Positions 34,276-45,449 of a stretch of 64,000 nt of DNA are shown piece by piece. Under the pieces are notes generated by a model that saw nothing but the letters and a program-made list of their open reading frames with translations, had not been told where the DNA came from and searched no databases. The stretch spans positions 171,956,437 through 172,020,436 of the forward strand of contig NC_135715.1 of NCBI RefSeq assembly GCF_964656455.1, written 5' to 3'. How positions within the stretch are numbered: the stretch's first letter is position 1; every line of letters begins with the position of its first letter. The DNA comes from Halichoerus grypus. Lineage: Eukaryota > Chordata > Mammalia > Carnivora > Phocidae. The position numbers were made by a program, and so were the translations under genes.

Positions 34276-35014
34276 ATGAGATGGTGGTAAATAAAGTTGT
34301 TACTTTGAGAGACAGATGAATCAAATTCCACTGTAGATTTTGAAAAGAAAATTAAAATAACCTAAAGCTTGTTTAATGTAGATTTTAAAAAGAAAATAAA
34401 AGCCTGGTCCCCATGCAAATCTCTTCCAGGCTCTAACTCTCAACAGTGCCATAGGAGTCATGGCATCGAAGAAATATCAAGCTCCCATGGACCTTGCACA
34501 TCACTAGACTCATCTGTGTGGACAATTTGGGGGCCACTTCCGTTCTTAGTGTTATGGCCTGTTTATTAACTGAAGTAGATAGCCTCATTATGAATACATC
34601 AAAATGTGCTTGCGTTTTCTCTTTGTATTCTCAGAGTGATTTTTAAAACACCTTTTTGATATGCTAAGAGCCTCTAATGAGGACAGAAACCATCAATTCA
34701 AAAAAACATTAGGCTGCAAAAAGAATAGCTAACTATCTTTTTTGCTATTAGTTGACAGTCCACATATAGAGGTCAGACAATGGATTATCATTTGTCAATA
34801 GGCCCCACTAAACAAGAGAACCTACTACTGACCTTGAAGAAAACAAACATGTATTTGCCTTCACTTTGCCTGGATTATGTAAACTTCAAAAGCCAGTTGC
34901 CCAGGAGAGAGCAGGGATATGAGGAGAGGTGAGGGTGGAACTAGTTATGCCCAGCCCCCTGTACTCTGTGGAAGGAGTAGAAAGATCCTGGAGAATGTTG
35001 GGGTTTTTTTCTCT
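34276..35014. other. Unassigned non-coding sequence
   Basis: No recognised gene or repeat family. The frame at 34369-34569 has no domain. Confidence 0.45.
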
Positions 35015-35150
35015 ACTTAACTTCAGTTTCCTCATCCATGAAAGGAAGATAATAATACCCATTCTCAGGGCCAGTGTGAGAATTTATATCTAAACTGCCT
35101 GAGAAGCACTCAATATATGGTAACTGCCCCCTTTATTATTACCAACATCA
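35015..35150 (+). repeat. MIR SINE relic
   Basis: 'cttcagtttcctcatccatg', 'aaaggaagataataatacc' and 'gagaagcactcaatatatgg' match the 3' end of MIR. Confidence 0.65.
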
Positions 35151-36570
35151 CCATCAGTAATAAGAGAGGATGAATTTCAGTCATTCAGAACAGGGTTAAA
35201 ACCTAGAAAGACCATGGAAAGAAAATCTTTTGTCAAGATGTCACTCCCAAACCAGTGAAGTTATAGATTATCTAGAAAAACACCAGAAATACCATGACTA
35301 ACTCACTTGGAGGCACCAGACCAGAATCCAGGAAGTCAGTTTAGTATTCAAATGGAGTCAAGAGGATGAAGAGCTTCTAGAGATTTGACTTGTATAGGCT
35401 GTCCCTCTCTCTCTGAAATTTTGAAAGGGCCATTTACCTTAATTCCTACTATAATATTCAAGAGCAGGGAAACCATTTTGGTGAAGGGGTAAGAAAAATT
35501 AAATGGGAGGGAGAAATGTTATCCCCAAGAGCTCCTCTTGAAGAGAGCATTCACTTTGGAAAGAATACTTTGATAAGGGTAGCAGACACTGGTGGTTCTC
35601 AGCCTAAAACTTCTTGGATCCCTCTTCCTGTTTCTTTGTGCCCTTCTGTGCAGTTTCAATGTGTACATGCCTCTCAGGGCCCACACTGGTACCTTTTCTT
35701 TTCTGGATGGACCTCAGTCAATGGAAGTCCTTAGCCTGCACATATACAGAGCCTCAAGTACATAAGCGTTTATTACCCTTCAAGTTGGCCCTTGGCCAAT
35801 GACTGATGGTGCCAGAACATGGAAGCCCAGCCTTCTTGTCTCAAGGTACAAACTATGAGGTAATTTATACTCCATAGGACCAGGTCAAGTCTAGAACTTC
35901 ACCTGTGGTTCCACCTTTGCTTGGCTTCTTCCCTTTTTGTGTTCTACTCTCCTCACTCCTTTCCTAGTTTCCCCTGGGAACACCTTAAATGAATTACTTA
36001 CACTAAAATTTTCATCTAAGAGTTTGCCTCTGGGAACCCAACCTGTCAATGAACCACTTAGGTACTGGCTGCAACCCCAAAGGCATGCATAAGTAACAAA
36101 AGATAATTGCTATCTGCCTTCTAAAATTGGTGGATCCTATTAACCAGAAGGCTCTGTGTTTCAGTGGATTTGAGAATATAAATTTAGTAGTAGTTACTGA
36201 GACAGAGCTGGTGATTCATGTTAGAGAACCACTCCTCACCACCACCATCACACACACACATATGCAAATCATCTCCTCCATGAAATGTCAAGTAATGTCT
36301 ATGTCACACTCTAAGATATTCACACACAAGTGGATTCTTCTGAAGAATTGGACCAAGTGTTGAGGCCTTCATTGGGATGGGCAAAAAGCAAAAACAGAAA
36401 TTGTCCTTGTGCACCTACACAGGGCCAGAGAATTAGGGCACATTTCGCTCCAGTTACACATATAAAAGACAAGATTTTAAGTTGTGATCAACAACATGGA
36501 ATGGAAAAAATAACAATAATACTATTAGCCTAACCTAATCTAGTTGTTCTCTTTCATCAACCCTTTAGAC
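35151..36570. other. Unassigned sequence with a possible old LTR piece
   Basis: At 35990-36055 the text 'gaattacttacactaaaat' then 'gcctctgggaacccaacctg' recalls the end of a common old LTR-like repeat, but I cannot name it. No exon-like open frame can be supported in the rest. Confidence 0.35.
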
Positions 36571-36695
36571 ATCCACTATTCCCATTTTAACTAAGCTCCA
36601 TTCTTCTTCCTTCTGCATTCTCCTCTCCTTTATGTTCATCTGGCCAATGCAAATAATATAGGTATACTAACATTTCAAATGCTTAAACCATTTGT
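36571..36695 (+). repeat. Copy A of a diverged local repeat
   Basis: The block 'cccattttaactaagctcca' through 'ctggccaatgcaaataata' and 'actaacatttcaaatgct' aligns in order with 37918-38040. Family not identified. Confidence 0.6.
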
Positions 36696-37257
36696 GCCAA
36701 GTTTCACATTCTGTTACCAAAAGTCTAACATAATTAAAACATTTGCTTCCCTCCTTCCTTCAGTGATCAAACACTATGCTCTAACCTGTCTACCCTTCAG
36801 CAGCTCTTTTCCTGTCTTTCCATGTCTCCATCCTTTGGGTGTCCTCGTACCTTCCTATAATTGAAGGCTGATGTCATCTTGAAAGAACATGTACTCTCTA
36901 TTTTCAGAGACTCTGTCATCAATGCAGCTGTCTGGCATCCTGTCATTGCCCATCTCTGTCAGTTAATATAGGAACACAAAACTTCAGTGACATTATGCAA
37001 ATGTGTAACCTTCCCTGGAGACTTTTTGCCTGGATGCCAATATCTAGGTTGCACTGAAATAGCACGTTGCCCATTTAGGCAGCTGTAACCTACTCTAATG
37101 TGTGTCAGAAAAACAAAGAAAAATTATCTTGATCTCATCTGCTAAGGGAATCTATAATTTCAAAAGTCCCACAAGGAAAAATGCCTTTGGAATACCATAA
37201 TCCAAGTCATCTAAGAGAAGTCCTCAATAGAGGCAGCATTTAAATTAATTGAGCAGG
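36696..37257. other. Unassigned non-coding sequence
   Basis: No recognisable repeat or gene beyond possible extension of the preceding local repeat. Confidence 0.4.
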
Positions 37258-37348
37258 GGCCCCTGGTTGGTTCAGTTGGAAGAGCCTGCAACTCTTGATC
37301 TCGGGTCGTAAATTCAAGCCTCACATTGGGTGTAGAGATTACTTAAAT
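37258..37348 (+). mobile_element. Short CAN-SINE-type element (tRNA-related head only)
   Basis: 'gcccctggttggttcagttg', 'cctgcaactcttgatctcgg', 'aattcaagcctcacattggg' and 'gtagagattacttaaatg' are the short SINE form also seen at 30996. Its tail runs directly into a long homopurine microsatellite. Confidence 0.75.
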
Positions 37349-37395
37349 GAAAAAAGAAGAAAAAAAGAAAGAGGAAAGAAGAAAGAAAGAAAGAA

Positions 37396-37454
<59 letters not shown>

Positions 37455-37508
37455 GGAGGGAGGGAGGGAGGGAGGGAGGGAGGGAGAAAGAAAGAAAGAG
37501 AAAGAAAG

Positions 37509-37555
<47 letters not shown>

Positions 37556-37812
37556 AAAAGGAAGGAAGGAAGGAAGGAAGGAAGGAAGGAAGGAAGGAAG
37601 GAAGGAAGGAAGGAAGGAAGGAAGGAAGGAAGGAGAAGGAAAGGAAAGGAAAGGAAAGGAAAGGAAAGGAAAGAGGAAAGGAAAGGAAAGGAAAGGAAAG
37701 GAAAGGAAAGGAGAGGAGGAAGGAAGGAAGGAAGGAAGGAAGGAAGGAAGGAAGGAAGAAAGGAAGAAAGGAAGGGGAGGAAAGGGAGGAAAGGGAGGAA
37801 GGAAGGAAGGAA
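37349..37812 (+). repeat. 464-nt homopurine microsatellite
   Basis: (GAAA)n, (GA)n, (GGGA)n, (GAAA)n, (GGAA)n and (GGAAA)n blocks run without a single pyrimidine on the plus strand. Long Lys/Glu/Arg/Gly open frames here, and Ser/Phe/Leu/Pro ones on the other strand, are repeat artefacts. Confidence 0.98.
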
Positions 37813-37917
37813 CTTAAAATTCATTGAGCAAAATTGCCTCTTGTGGTACTCCAATAGGCAATGTAGGCTTTTCATGATCCATACCATATCCAAACAGAAG
37901 GGAATACAGAGGAAATC

Positions 37918-38040
37918 CACTCTTTCCATTTTAACCAAGTTCCACTCTCCTCTCTTCTCTCTTCTCCTCTCCCTTAGGTTTATCAGACCAATGCAAGTAA
38001 TTAAAATTCACTAACATTTCGAGATATCAAAGCATATAAA
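37918..38040 (+). repeat. Copy B of a diverged local repeat
   Basis: 'tccattttaaccaagttcca' through 'cagaccaatgcaagtaatt' and 'cactaacatttcgagatat' parallels 36571-36695. Confidence 0.6.
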
Positions 38041-38119
38041 CTATTGTCATTCCCTACGATTGCTCCTCATGGCCATTTTAGCCACCAATATCCCTAGTTT
38101 TACCTTTTATCCCTTCTTC

Positions 38120-38260
38120 CTTGCACTCAACAAATACTTCTTCACTATTAACTGTTTTCAAACACTTAATAAGTCCTGGGAAAAATACAACATTGAATTA
38201 CCAAGGACTGGTTCTCAATGAGCTTGCATCCTAGTAGAAGAACTAAGATACGAAATCAGT
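38120..38260 (+). repeat. Old interspersed repeat (L2/MIR-like pattern)
   Basis: 'ctcaacaaatacttcttcac', 'cctgggaaaaatacaacatt' and 'tgagcttgcatcctagtaga' follow the frequent old pattern of 'caacaaatatttattgag... gggatacag... gagcttacattctagtg'. The exact family is not certain. Confidence 0.45.
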
Positions 38261-38344
38261 GAGAGGTCAATGCACTGTTTTGATAACCAGAAGTGTTTCA
38301 AGAAGGTAGCATTTATAAGCAAAGATAGAGAAGAAGATTATAAT

Positions 38345-38450
38345 AATTCTCTTGTTGCCACTGTAACAAATTACCACAAACTTAGTGGCTTAAACAACAC
38401 AAATTTATTCTCCTACAGTTCTGAATGTCAGAAGTCTAACATAAGTCTTA
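38345..38450 (-). repeat. MLT1-type LTR end, reverse orientation
   Basis: 'gccactgtaacaaattacca', 'caaacttagtggcttaaac', 'aacacaaatttattctccta' and 'cagttctgaatgtcagaagt' read as the reverse complement of an MLT1 3' end. Confidence 0.6.
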
Positions 38451-39285
38451 GGGAGCAAAAATAAATGTGAGAAATCAGAATTTTATATATCAGCTCCCAA
38501 TATTTCAATATTAACAGCTATTCAAAAACTGTTTAAACATTTTAAGAAATATGAAAGAAAGCATATCTGTGAACTCAACACAGCTCATAACTGGCTGTTT
38601 GCAACTTCTGGATTAGGGGAAGGCAAGACCAGCCAGCCAACCTCACCTAGTGCTCAGAGCCAGTCTCTGCTTTCTCCGGGCATCCTGACTATTCTGTGTT
38701 TTGTTTCATTTTACTTTCTTTTTTTATAATTTTATTTATAATAATATGTATGTTATTTAGTTATAAAGGAATTCAGCTTGACTACATTGACTACATTTTT
38801 TATGCATGATTCTGAGTTAAAAAGTATAGAATTCTCTGTCCCTAGTTGTTAATATATAAATTATTTTTATTAGCAAATGTATCATTCCTGATCATCCTGC
38901 AATATGTATTTTCTGTGAGTGCTCATATAAATGAAAGTCCACTATAGTTTTAAGAAGCTTACATGTATTTAGAGGGAAATACTGTAAACTATAACTGCTG
39001 AATAATTTTCAAACTCACAGATAGATATAATACTATGAATACTTAATACTATTTCACAAGTTAAAATGAAATCCATTTAATGACTACTTTACAAAAATGC
39101 TACCCTAGCAGGGCCTAATGAGTTACATTCTTAGGGAATTTGACCAGTATGAGGTAGTTCCTTGCTAAAATACTAATGCTTCAAGTGTCTCATAAAATAC
39201 AGTATATACATATGTGTGTAAGTTTTTTATAATGTAAAAAATTATATTTGTATTCCCAGATATGTATTATCCTAGTGGCCTGGAT
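38451..39285. other. Unassigned AT-rich sequence
   Basis: No recognised repeat or gene. Confidence 0.45.
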
Positions 39286-39850
39286 TAGTGGTTCTCAATA
39301 TTTTTTTCAGCTTTGACACCTATGATGGGAGATGTTCACATGTTTACATTTCCATAGTAATGTAGATTTTGCTGAAACAAACTAAAAAATAACTGGGACC
39401 TGAAGCATTTTTAAACAATCCCATGGATGTAATGTAGAATTAAGATTCACATTCTTATTTACACTTCCCTTATTCTCACTTTCTTCCTTATTATGAATTT
39501 ACTCATTTGGTAATTTTTTTAAAATAATTAAAATTGTAACTTACACATATTTAAATGATTCATAATCCCTCATGTATTACCAGCACATTAACAACAGTTG
39601 CATTCCAAGGTCAGGGCTGGGAATTATGTGCAATTTCCACTCAGATAATGAATTACAACTCAACCCTTTCTCTCCCATACCAGAAAGCAGGTGAGAGAGA
39701 TAGGCTTGGGTCCACCTTAATTTTTAACAGAAGGTAACTCATTTATAAACTTTGGTACTCTTGTTAGTAACAAATGACCTATACTGAGATTCACCACCCA
39801 TTTTATCACAGCTATATAAATGTGGCTTGACATCATTTTGAGAACTGCTA
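39286..39850. mobile_element. Candidate old hAT-type non-autonomous DNA transposon
   Basis: The left end tagtggttctcaa (39286-39298) is inverted, with one mismatch, in the right end ttgagaactgcta (39838-39850). Such 'AGTGGTTCTCAA' ends are typical of mammalian hAT-Charlie elements. Immediately outside are gcctggat (39278-39285) and gcctgtta (39851-39858), a partly preserved 8-bp duplication. No transposase frame is present. The element is about 565 bp. Confidence 0.45.
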
Positions 39851-40499
39851 GCCTGTTAAATGCAAACTAATGTGTGTTTGCAAGGAAAAAATTCAATTTC
39901 ATATGTTTGTGCTTTAAGTGGGGGGATAAAAAAACGTGCCCAGCATAGTAATTCTGGATCATCATAGAACATGCATTTGGAAAGCAGGGTCAGTGCATAT
40001 TCATAATTTTTACTATTTTCTATCTCTTAAAGTCACTCTATTCATTTTACCTATAGACCAGAGTTTAATGAAAATATGAAATGTTATTATAGAAGAAACT
40101 GCATAAGAAAATTCATTCACCATGCAGACTCTATGCAGATTTTAAAAATCTCATTATGACCTTAATATGCAATTTCTAATGTTCTTCGTGCCTGCTGATA
40201 CACAATGGTGTGGGCAGGAGGGGCAGGGGTAGCAGGGAAGAAGTGGTTGAAAGGATTTAGCAGTTTTGAGTCAATAGCAAAGCTCAATATGAGTCAATAG
40301 TGGCAGGAGGCAATCGAAAAATCTCACACATTCTTTATTAGAAATGTAATATTCACAGTGAGTTCTCTTCTCTCTCAGACTATGCCTGGATTAATATGTG
40401 TTGTTTGGGACTCACCTTCTTGAATGGGATATGAATGAACAGAAAAGAATTCAGAGGAGTGAGGGGGTGTTTAGAGGACTTGAAATCCTGTTATAAAAG
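39851..40499. other. Unassigned non-coding sequence
   Basis: No recognised repeat or gene. Confidence 0.45.
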
Positions 40500-40825
40500 A
40501 ACTGTTTGAGGGCCTTAAGCTAGGTGACATAAGTCCCACACAAAAAGACAAATACCGTATGACTCCATTTATATGAGGTACTTAGAGTAGTCAAATTCAT
40601 TGAGACAGAAAGTAGAAAGGTTGCCAGGGGCTTGGTGGGAGGGGCAATAGGGAGTTGTTGACTAGGCATAGAGTTTTGGTTTTGCAAGATGAAGAGTTCT
40701 GGAGATTGGTTGCACAATAATGTGACTGTACTTAACACTACTGAACTGTTCACTTAAAAATGGTTAAGACGGTAAATTTTATGTTATGTGTATTTTACCA
40801 TAACTAAAAACTCAAAAATAAATCT
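40500..40825 (+). repeat. Old L1M 3' end
   Basis: 'agtcccacacaaaaagacaa', 'ataccgtatgactccattta', 'gaaaggttgccaggggcttg' and 'acggtaaattttatgttatg' are the standard old L1 3' end. Confidence 0.75.
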
Positions 40826-42635
40826 GCTGAAAGAAGGAAAAGAGAAAAACTTACAGGGCAAAAGATTAAAAAACAAAGAGGGCAAATCTGTTAGTGAAGG
40901 GTCACTATTTGGAAAAAATAAATAAATTTATGACTTTAAGAAAAAGTCAACACCAACCAGTATTAGTTATTGGGCTACAGATTTTAGCTCAACATAAATA
41001 TGAATAATTCAACAGTCAGAATTTAAGACATAAAGATAAAATGAACTATCAATATTTGTGGTCCATGATATTAGTTACCCTGGAATAATTCATACTTCAG
41101 TCAGTAGCAAGGAACCAGTTGGTAGCAGTGATGTAGTATGAAAGAAAGACCATTAGGGAAAGAGTCAGAAGATCTACATGTAAGCCCACTTTTGTCACTT
41201 ATTACCTATGTTACTATCTTAACATACCGTAATGTAACTTAATGTCCTTATTTGTAAATCAAGGACCTGGAAGGGATTTCCAAGTTAAATAGCAATTAAC
41301 TCCACTCCACCAGATTTCTATTCAAATAATCAATTGGGGAAAAAATTGTGCAGCAATGTCAGAAACTAGAAAATTTGGGACAGATTCAGTACACATTGGT
41401 GAGAGCAAAGGAAGACACCAAGATGCTACCCACAACTCTTACTGATGAGAGTGAATCTCAAAGAGTAGAAAGGGTCTTGGAGCATTACATTATCAAGCTA
41501 ATTATCAATATAACAGAGTCAAACCAGAATTTATGGCTGAGTCTGAGGAGAAATGGAAAACATCACTTGGAATCACTACAGAACAATAATAGATTAGATA
41601 TCCAAGATTGTAGTTTGACAGAGAATATGCTTTGTCTCCACACTTTATTGAACCCCATTTAAAAGACAGTGAAAGATAAAAGGCCTCTACGATTAAATAC
41701 AGGTCTTCAGCAGATGAGCTATTTCAACATATTTGTAGAAGAGAAAAACAGATGGAGGAATGTTGACAAATGAGACAGAATTGTGGAAGCGGTAGCCTAG
41801 AGTTTAAACAAAATGGGTGCCACAGAGAACTAATTGAGTCTCTAGACTTATGACAAAGAGCAAGTAAAACAAAGGACAGGAGGGAAAGGGTGATAGGGCA
41901 GAAAATAGGGTAACTGATTTTAAGTCTATGTAAAAAGTTGATTCTTTTCCCACTCTATCCTCATATCCCCATACTTGCATTAGTGATCTTGGAATAACTA
42001 GGATAGCTAGCTGAATGTGTTAATATTCTTGAGTGTATCCCTCCTGATTCTGACACTGTGATTGCTCCTTCAATCTAATATATTTTTTCACTCTGGGGGA
42101 AAAAAAAAAAGTAAGAGCCTGGTGTTACTAACCTTGCCCGTACCCATAGAGCTTTCACCCATCAGTCCTTCTTTCTAGAATTTGACTGAATATCCAAGGT
42201 CAACATCCAGAAGCTGAGAAAAATCTGTAATATTAAAGATAAAAACCAAGATAAATGACCCCAGATAAAAGGGAAGTTATTTTTGTATCTTCAAAGATAT
42301 TCAAGGGGATACTGCATGCAGAGAACAAGAACAAAATTGGAATGATGATTTTTGAGAATCTTAGCATTTTAGTAATAAAACTGCAAAGAAATTTTCTTCA
42401 CTACAATTTTAAAGTCAGGAATATTCTCTAGGGTTCCAAATTTATATATTTTTCCCTCATCATTGTTTTAAATATCCTACAGCTTCTAGGAAATATTTCT
42501 AGATCTAGATAACCTATAGCCATGTTAATTCCAAACAAATCTAATATACCCCTTGAGAAGACATCAAGGGGGACAAAAAAGAACATAAACTGGTAATATT
42601 TAGAAAACAAGAGCACTCAAAAATTAATATGTTTT
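40826..42635. other. Unassigned sequence with a possible MIR-like piece
   Basis: At 41120-41290 'gagtcagaagatctacatg' followed by 'ttttgtcacttattaccta' suggests a decayed MIR or MIR3. The rest, including the 104-codon frame at 41348-41662, has no recognised similarity. That frame lacks any domain I can name. Confidence 0.35.
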
Positions 42636-42649
42636 TGAAATAAACTTTT

Positions 42650-42834
42650 TTTTAAGATTTTATTTATTTATTTGAGAGAGAGAGAGAGAGAGAGACCACA
42701 GAGAGAGAGAGGGAGAGGGAGAAGCAGGTTCCCCACTGAGCAGGGAGCCCAATCCTGGGCTGAACCCCAGGACCCTGAGATCATGACCTGAGCTGAAGGC
42801 AGACACTTAACCAACTGAGCCACCCAGGCACCCC
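42650..42834 (-). mobile_element. CAN-SINE
   Basis: Minus-strand head 'GGGGTGCCTGGGTGGCTCAG'. Tail seen as 'aagattttatttatttattt', with a (GA)n expansion at about 42674-42694. Target-site duplication tgaaataaactttt at 42636-42649 and 42835-42848, perfect over 14 bp. Confidence 0.95.
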
Positions 42835-42848
42835 TGAAATAAACTTTT

Positions 42849-43811
42849 CAATAGATAAGTTGGAAATAAGGCAAGGGAATCTCCAGAAGGCAGACTAACA
42901 GACAAAAGTATGATATTTTTCAGAAAGCAAGAAGAACCCAGAAGTACAAATTATTTGGACTGATAGGCATATTAAGAAGAGGGAAAATAAGAATTTAGAA
43001 AATGTATTTATTCTGGCTGCTACTTTAAAAATACTTATCTGTGCAACGTTATACTCAAAGATTCTGATTCAGGATATCAAGGGTCTTACCCTGGCGACTG
43101 TAATTTTACAAGTGCCTCAGATTATTTTTATTTTAGTGCAATTGCTGAGGAAAGCTATTACTATTTGGAATTATCTTCCATTGGAAAGTTGGGTAGAAGT
43201 AAATATAGAGAAGAAAAGGAAATTGATAAACCAGAAGAGATAATGAGTACTCTTACCAAAAGCATTTCCCCTATCTCCCATTCTTAAAGGATATAAAGTT
43301 GTATCCATGGGGAAACATAAATGCTTATATTTCACCTCAAGGCTGACCAGAAGGTCCAATGCAGATTTTAGGCTTTGATTTTCTGACAAAGGTCTCTTTG
43401 CAAAAGAACAAGACTTGAGAAATATTTATTAAAGAAGATATAGAGTTACAAGAAAAGTGTTCCAAGATAATAATGAGAAGATCAAAAATACTGTGAAGAT
43501 ACTGGCTAGGGGAAAGAACGGAGGAAGTGGGCCCTCCTAGAACAGGGCCTACAATGATGCATTCCTTCCATTAAAGGTAACCCAAAGCTTTTGCAGGACC
43601 ACTGATTGCCCTATGCTTGACAAAAATGGAGGAATCAGGTCCTATGAAGTTTACAAAACTCTTTTAAAAACAAAAAATTCTAGCTTCTTCTATTATGGTG
43701 CACTGCCACTTGGAGGAAACTCATACGAGTTTCTTCAAGAAAAGCTATAAATGTAATAGTGAAAAAATGAAGAAATTGTAGCAAGTTACTGGCTACCATG
43801 TAGAAATTCTT
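42849..43811. other. Unassigned non-coding sequence
   Basis: No recognised repeat or gene. Confidence 0.45.
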
Positions 43812-43831
43812 TTAAAAATATTAGAAGACTA

Positions 43832-44022
43832 GGGGCACCTGGGTGGCTCAGTCATTGGGCGTCTGCCTTCAGCTCTGGTCATGGTCCCGGGGTCCTGGGG
43901 TCGAGCCCCGCATCGGGCTCCCTGCTCAGCAGGAAGCCTGCTTCTCCCTCTTCCACTCCCCCGCTTGTGTTCCCTCTTTCACTGTCTCTCTCTCTCTGTC
44001 AAATAAATAAATAAAATCTTTA
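43832..44022 (+). mobile_element. CAN-SINE
   Basis: 'ggggcacctgggtggctcag' head, with 'ggtcgagccccgcatcgggc' and an (AAAT)n tail. Target-site duplication around 43812-43831 (…aatattagaagacta) and 44022-44041 (…aatatgttagaaggcta), diverged. Confidence 0.94.
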
Positions 44023-44099
44023 AAAAATATGTTAGAAGGCTAGGTTCCAGCTTATACTTTTGTTGTAAAAAAAAAATATGTATATTTCGATCAATAGTG

Positions 44100-44340
44100 G
44101 CAGACAAATAATAGTAGTAACAAAAATAATAGTTAATGCTGCTGAACACTTTGTGCTAGGCACTATCCATTCACTCTGCATGTGTCTACTTATTCAAGCT
44201 CACAGTAACTTGGTGAGGTAGGTTTTAAGAGGTGAAGTGACTTCCTCCTGTTCTTTCAGTTTGGGTCAGATGCAGAGCAAGAATTTGGAGCTTACAGGTT
44301 AGCTTCAAAATCCATCCTCTTAACCACTAAACTCCTAAGT
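44100..44340 (+). repeat. MIR SINE relic
   Basis: 'aacactttgtgctaggcact', 'caagctcacagtaacttggt', 'gaggtaggttttaagaggtg' and 'ccatcctcttaaccactaaa' are in MIR order. Confidence 0.8.
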
Positions 44341-44854
44341 CTTAAGCTGACAATGGAAAGGGAGAAAATACCATAACAATATGAAAATGAGAGGATGGGG
44401 AGGTTAACAGCTGTGGCAAAAAGAATAAAAACAGAAGAATGAAAAGGATAGGTAGTAAGAACAATCATCTTAACTTCAAGTATACTGGAACAAAACATGG
44501 AAAAAATAGACATAGAATTGTACAGCAAAATTATGCATATTACCTTAGGTATCTCCAAGATGTGGAGGCATGGAAATTGTGGCTAAAATGTTAATCATGC
44601 AACAATCAGATCAAATAGAGAAAAGAGTTATATGTAAAGAAGATATCAAACACTTTAAAAATCAACACATTTGAGAGTGGGATCATTTGATGGAGAACAT
44701 TTTGGTAAGAATTAAAGGGAAAATAAATAAGTGGGAGTTTGAGAAAGTAGAGAACAAGTTGTACAGCCTGGCTATGGCTGGTATAGTCCTAATGCTTATT
44801 GTAAGACTCCCAAAATGTAGTCAGGATAGGCCATTCCCTTTGCCTCTTGGGAAG

Positions 44855-45040
44855 AAGATGCAGTGGAAAGGATGTGGCCTCAGACATGGCACAGAAGTGG
44901 GTTCAAATCCCAGATATATCATTTGTTATTGAAACTTTATTCAAAATTACTTAATTTTTCTGAGTTTCATATGTAAAATGGAAACAATTCTCCTTACCAC
45001 ATGGTTTTGCAATAATTTAAATAACACATACAAAACATAA
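44855..45040 (+). repeat. MIR SINE relic
   Basis: 'atgcagtggaaaggatgtgg', 'gtgggttcaaatcccagata', 'ttctgagtttcatatgtaaa' and 'atggaaacaattctccttac' follow MIR. Confidence 0.75.
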
Positions 45041-45449
45041 CAAGCCTATTAAGTTTCAGATCTTTTCTACTGAGACTCTTTTATGCTGAAAGTAGAAGAT
45101 ATAATAAACATTTGACTTTCTTTGTTGTCCTCACTGCTCCCCCAAGATGGAAAAGAAAAAAAACTGGTATGTTCCTGATTGCTGAACATTCAGGAAAACT
45201 GGGATCAAACTAGAAGAAATATAGACTATTGTAGGTGGTGAAAACATGATCAAACCTTGGGAAGATCTATCCATACCATCTTGGAATATATAATAGGAAC
45301 ACAGATGTAGTAAGATGAATACAAGCAATGGCATGTTCTATTAATTGGAAGTAATGTTTTTAGAGTAGGATCTGCTCCATGCTATAAATTATTAAAATTT
45401 GTATTCAACATTTATTTTTCCTCTCTTTATCTCATAATCTGACATCAAG

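Noticed and set aside
37295..38014. Long open frames rich in Lys/Glu/Arg/Gly (plus) and Ser/Phe/Leu/Pro (minus)
   Set aside because: They come entirely from the homopurine microsatellite, which has no stop codons in several frames. The same holds at 31535-31868 and 55413-56040.
41348..41662. 104-codon plus-strand frame
   Set aside because: No recognisable family. Surrounding sequence looks like ordinary non-coding DNA, so it is not supported as a gene.
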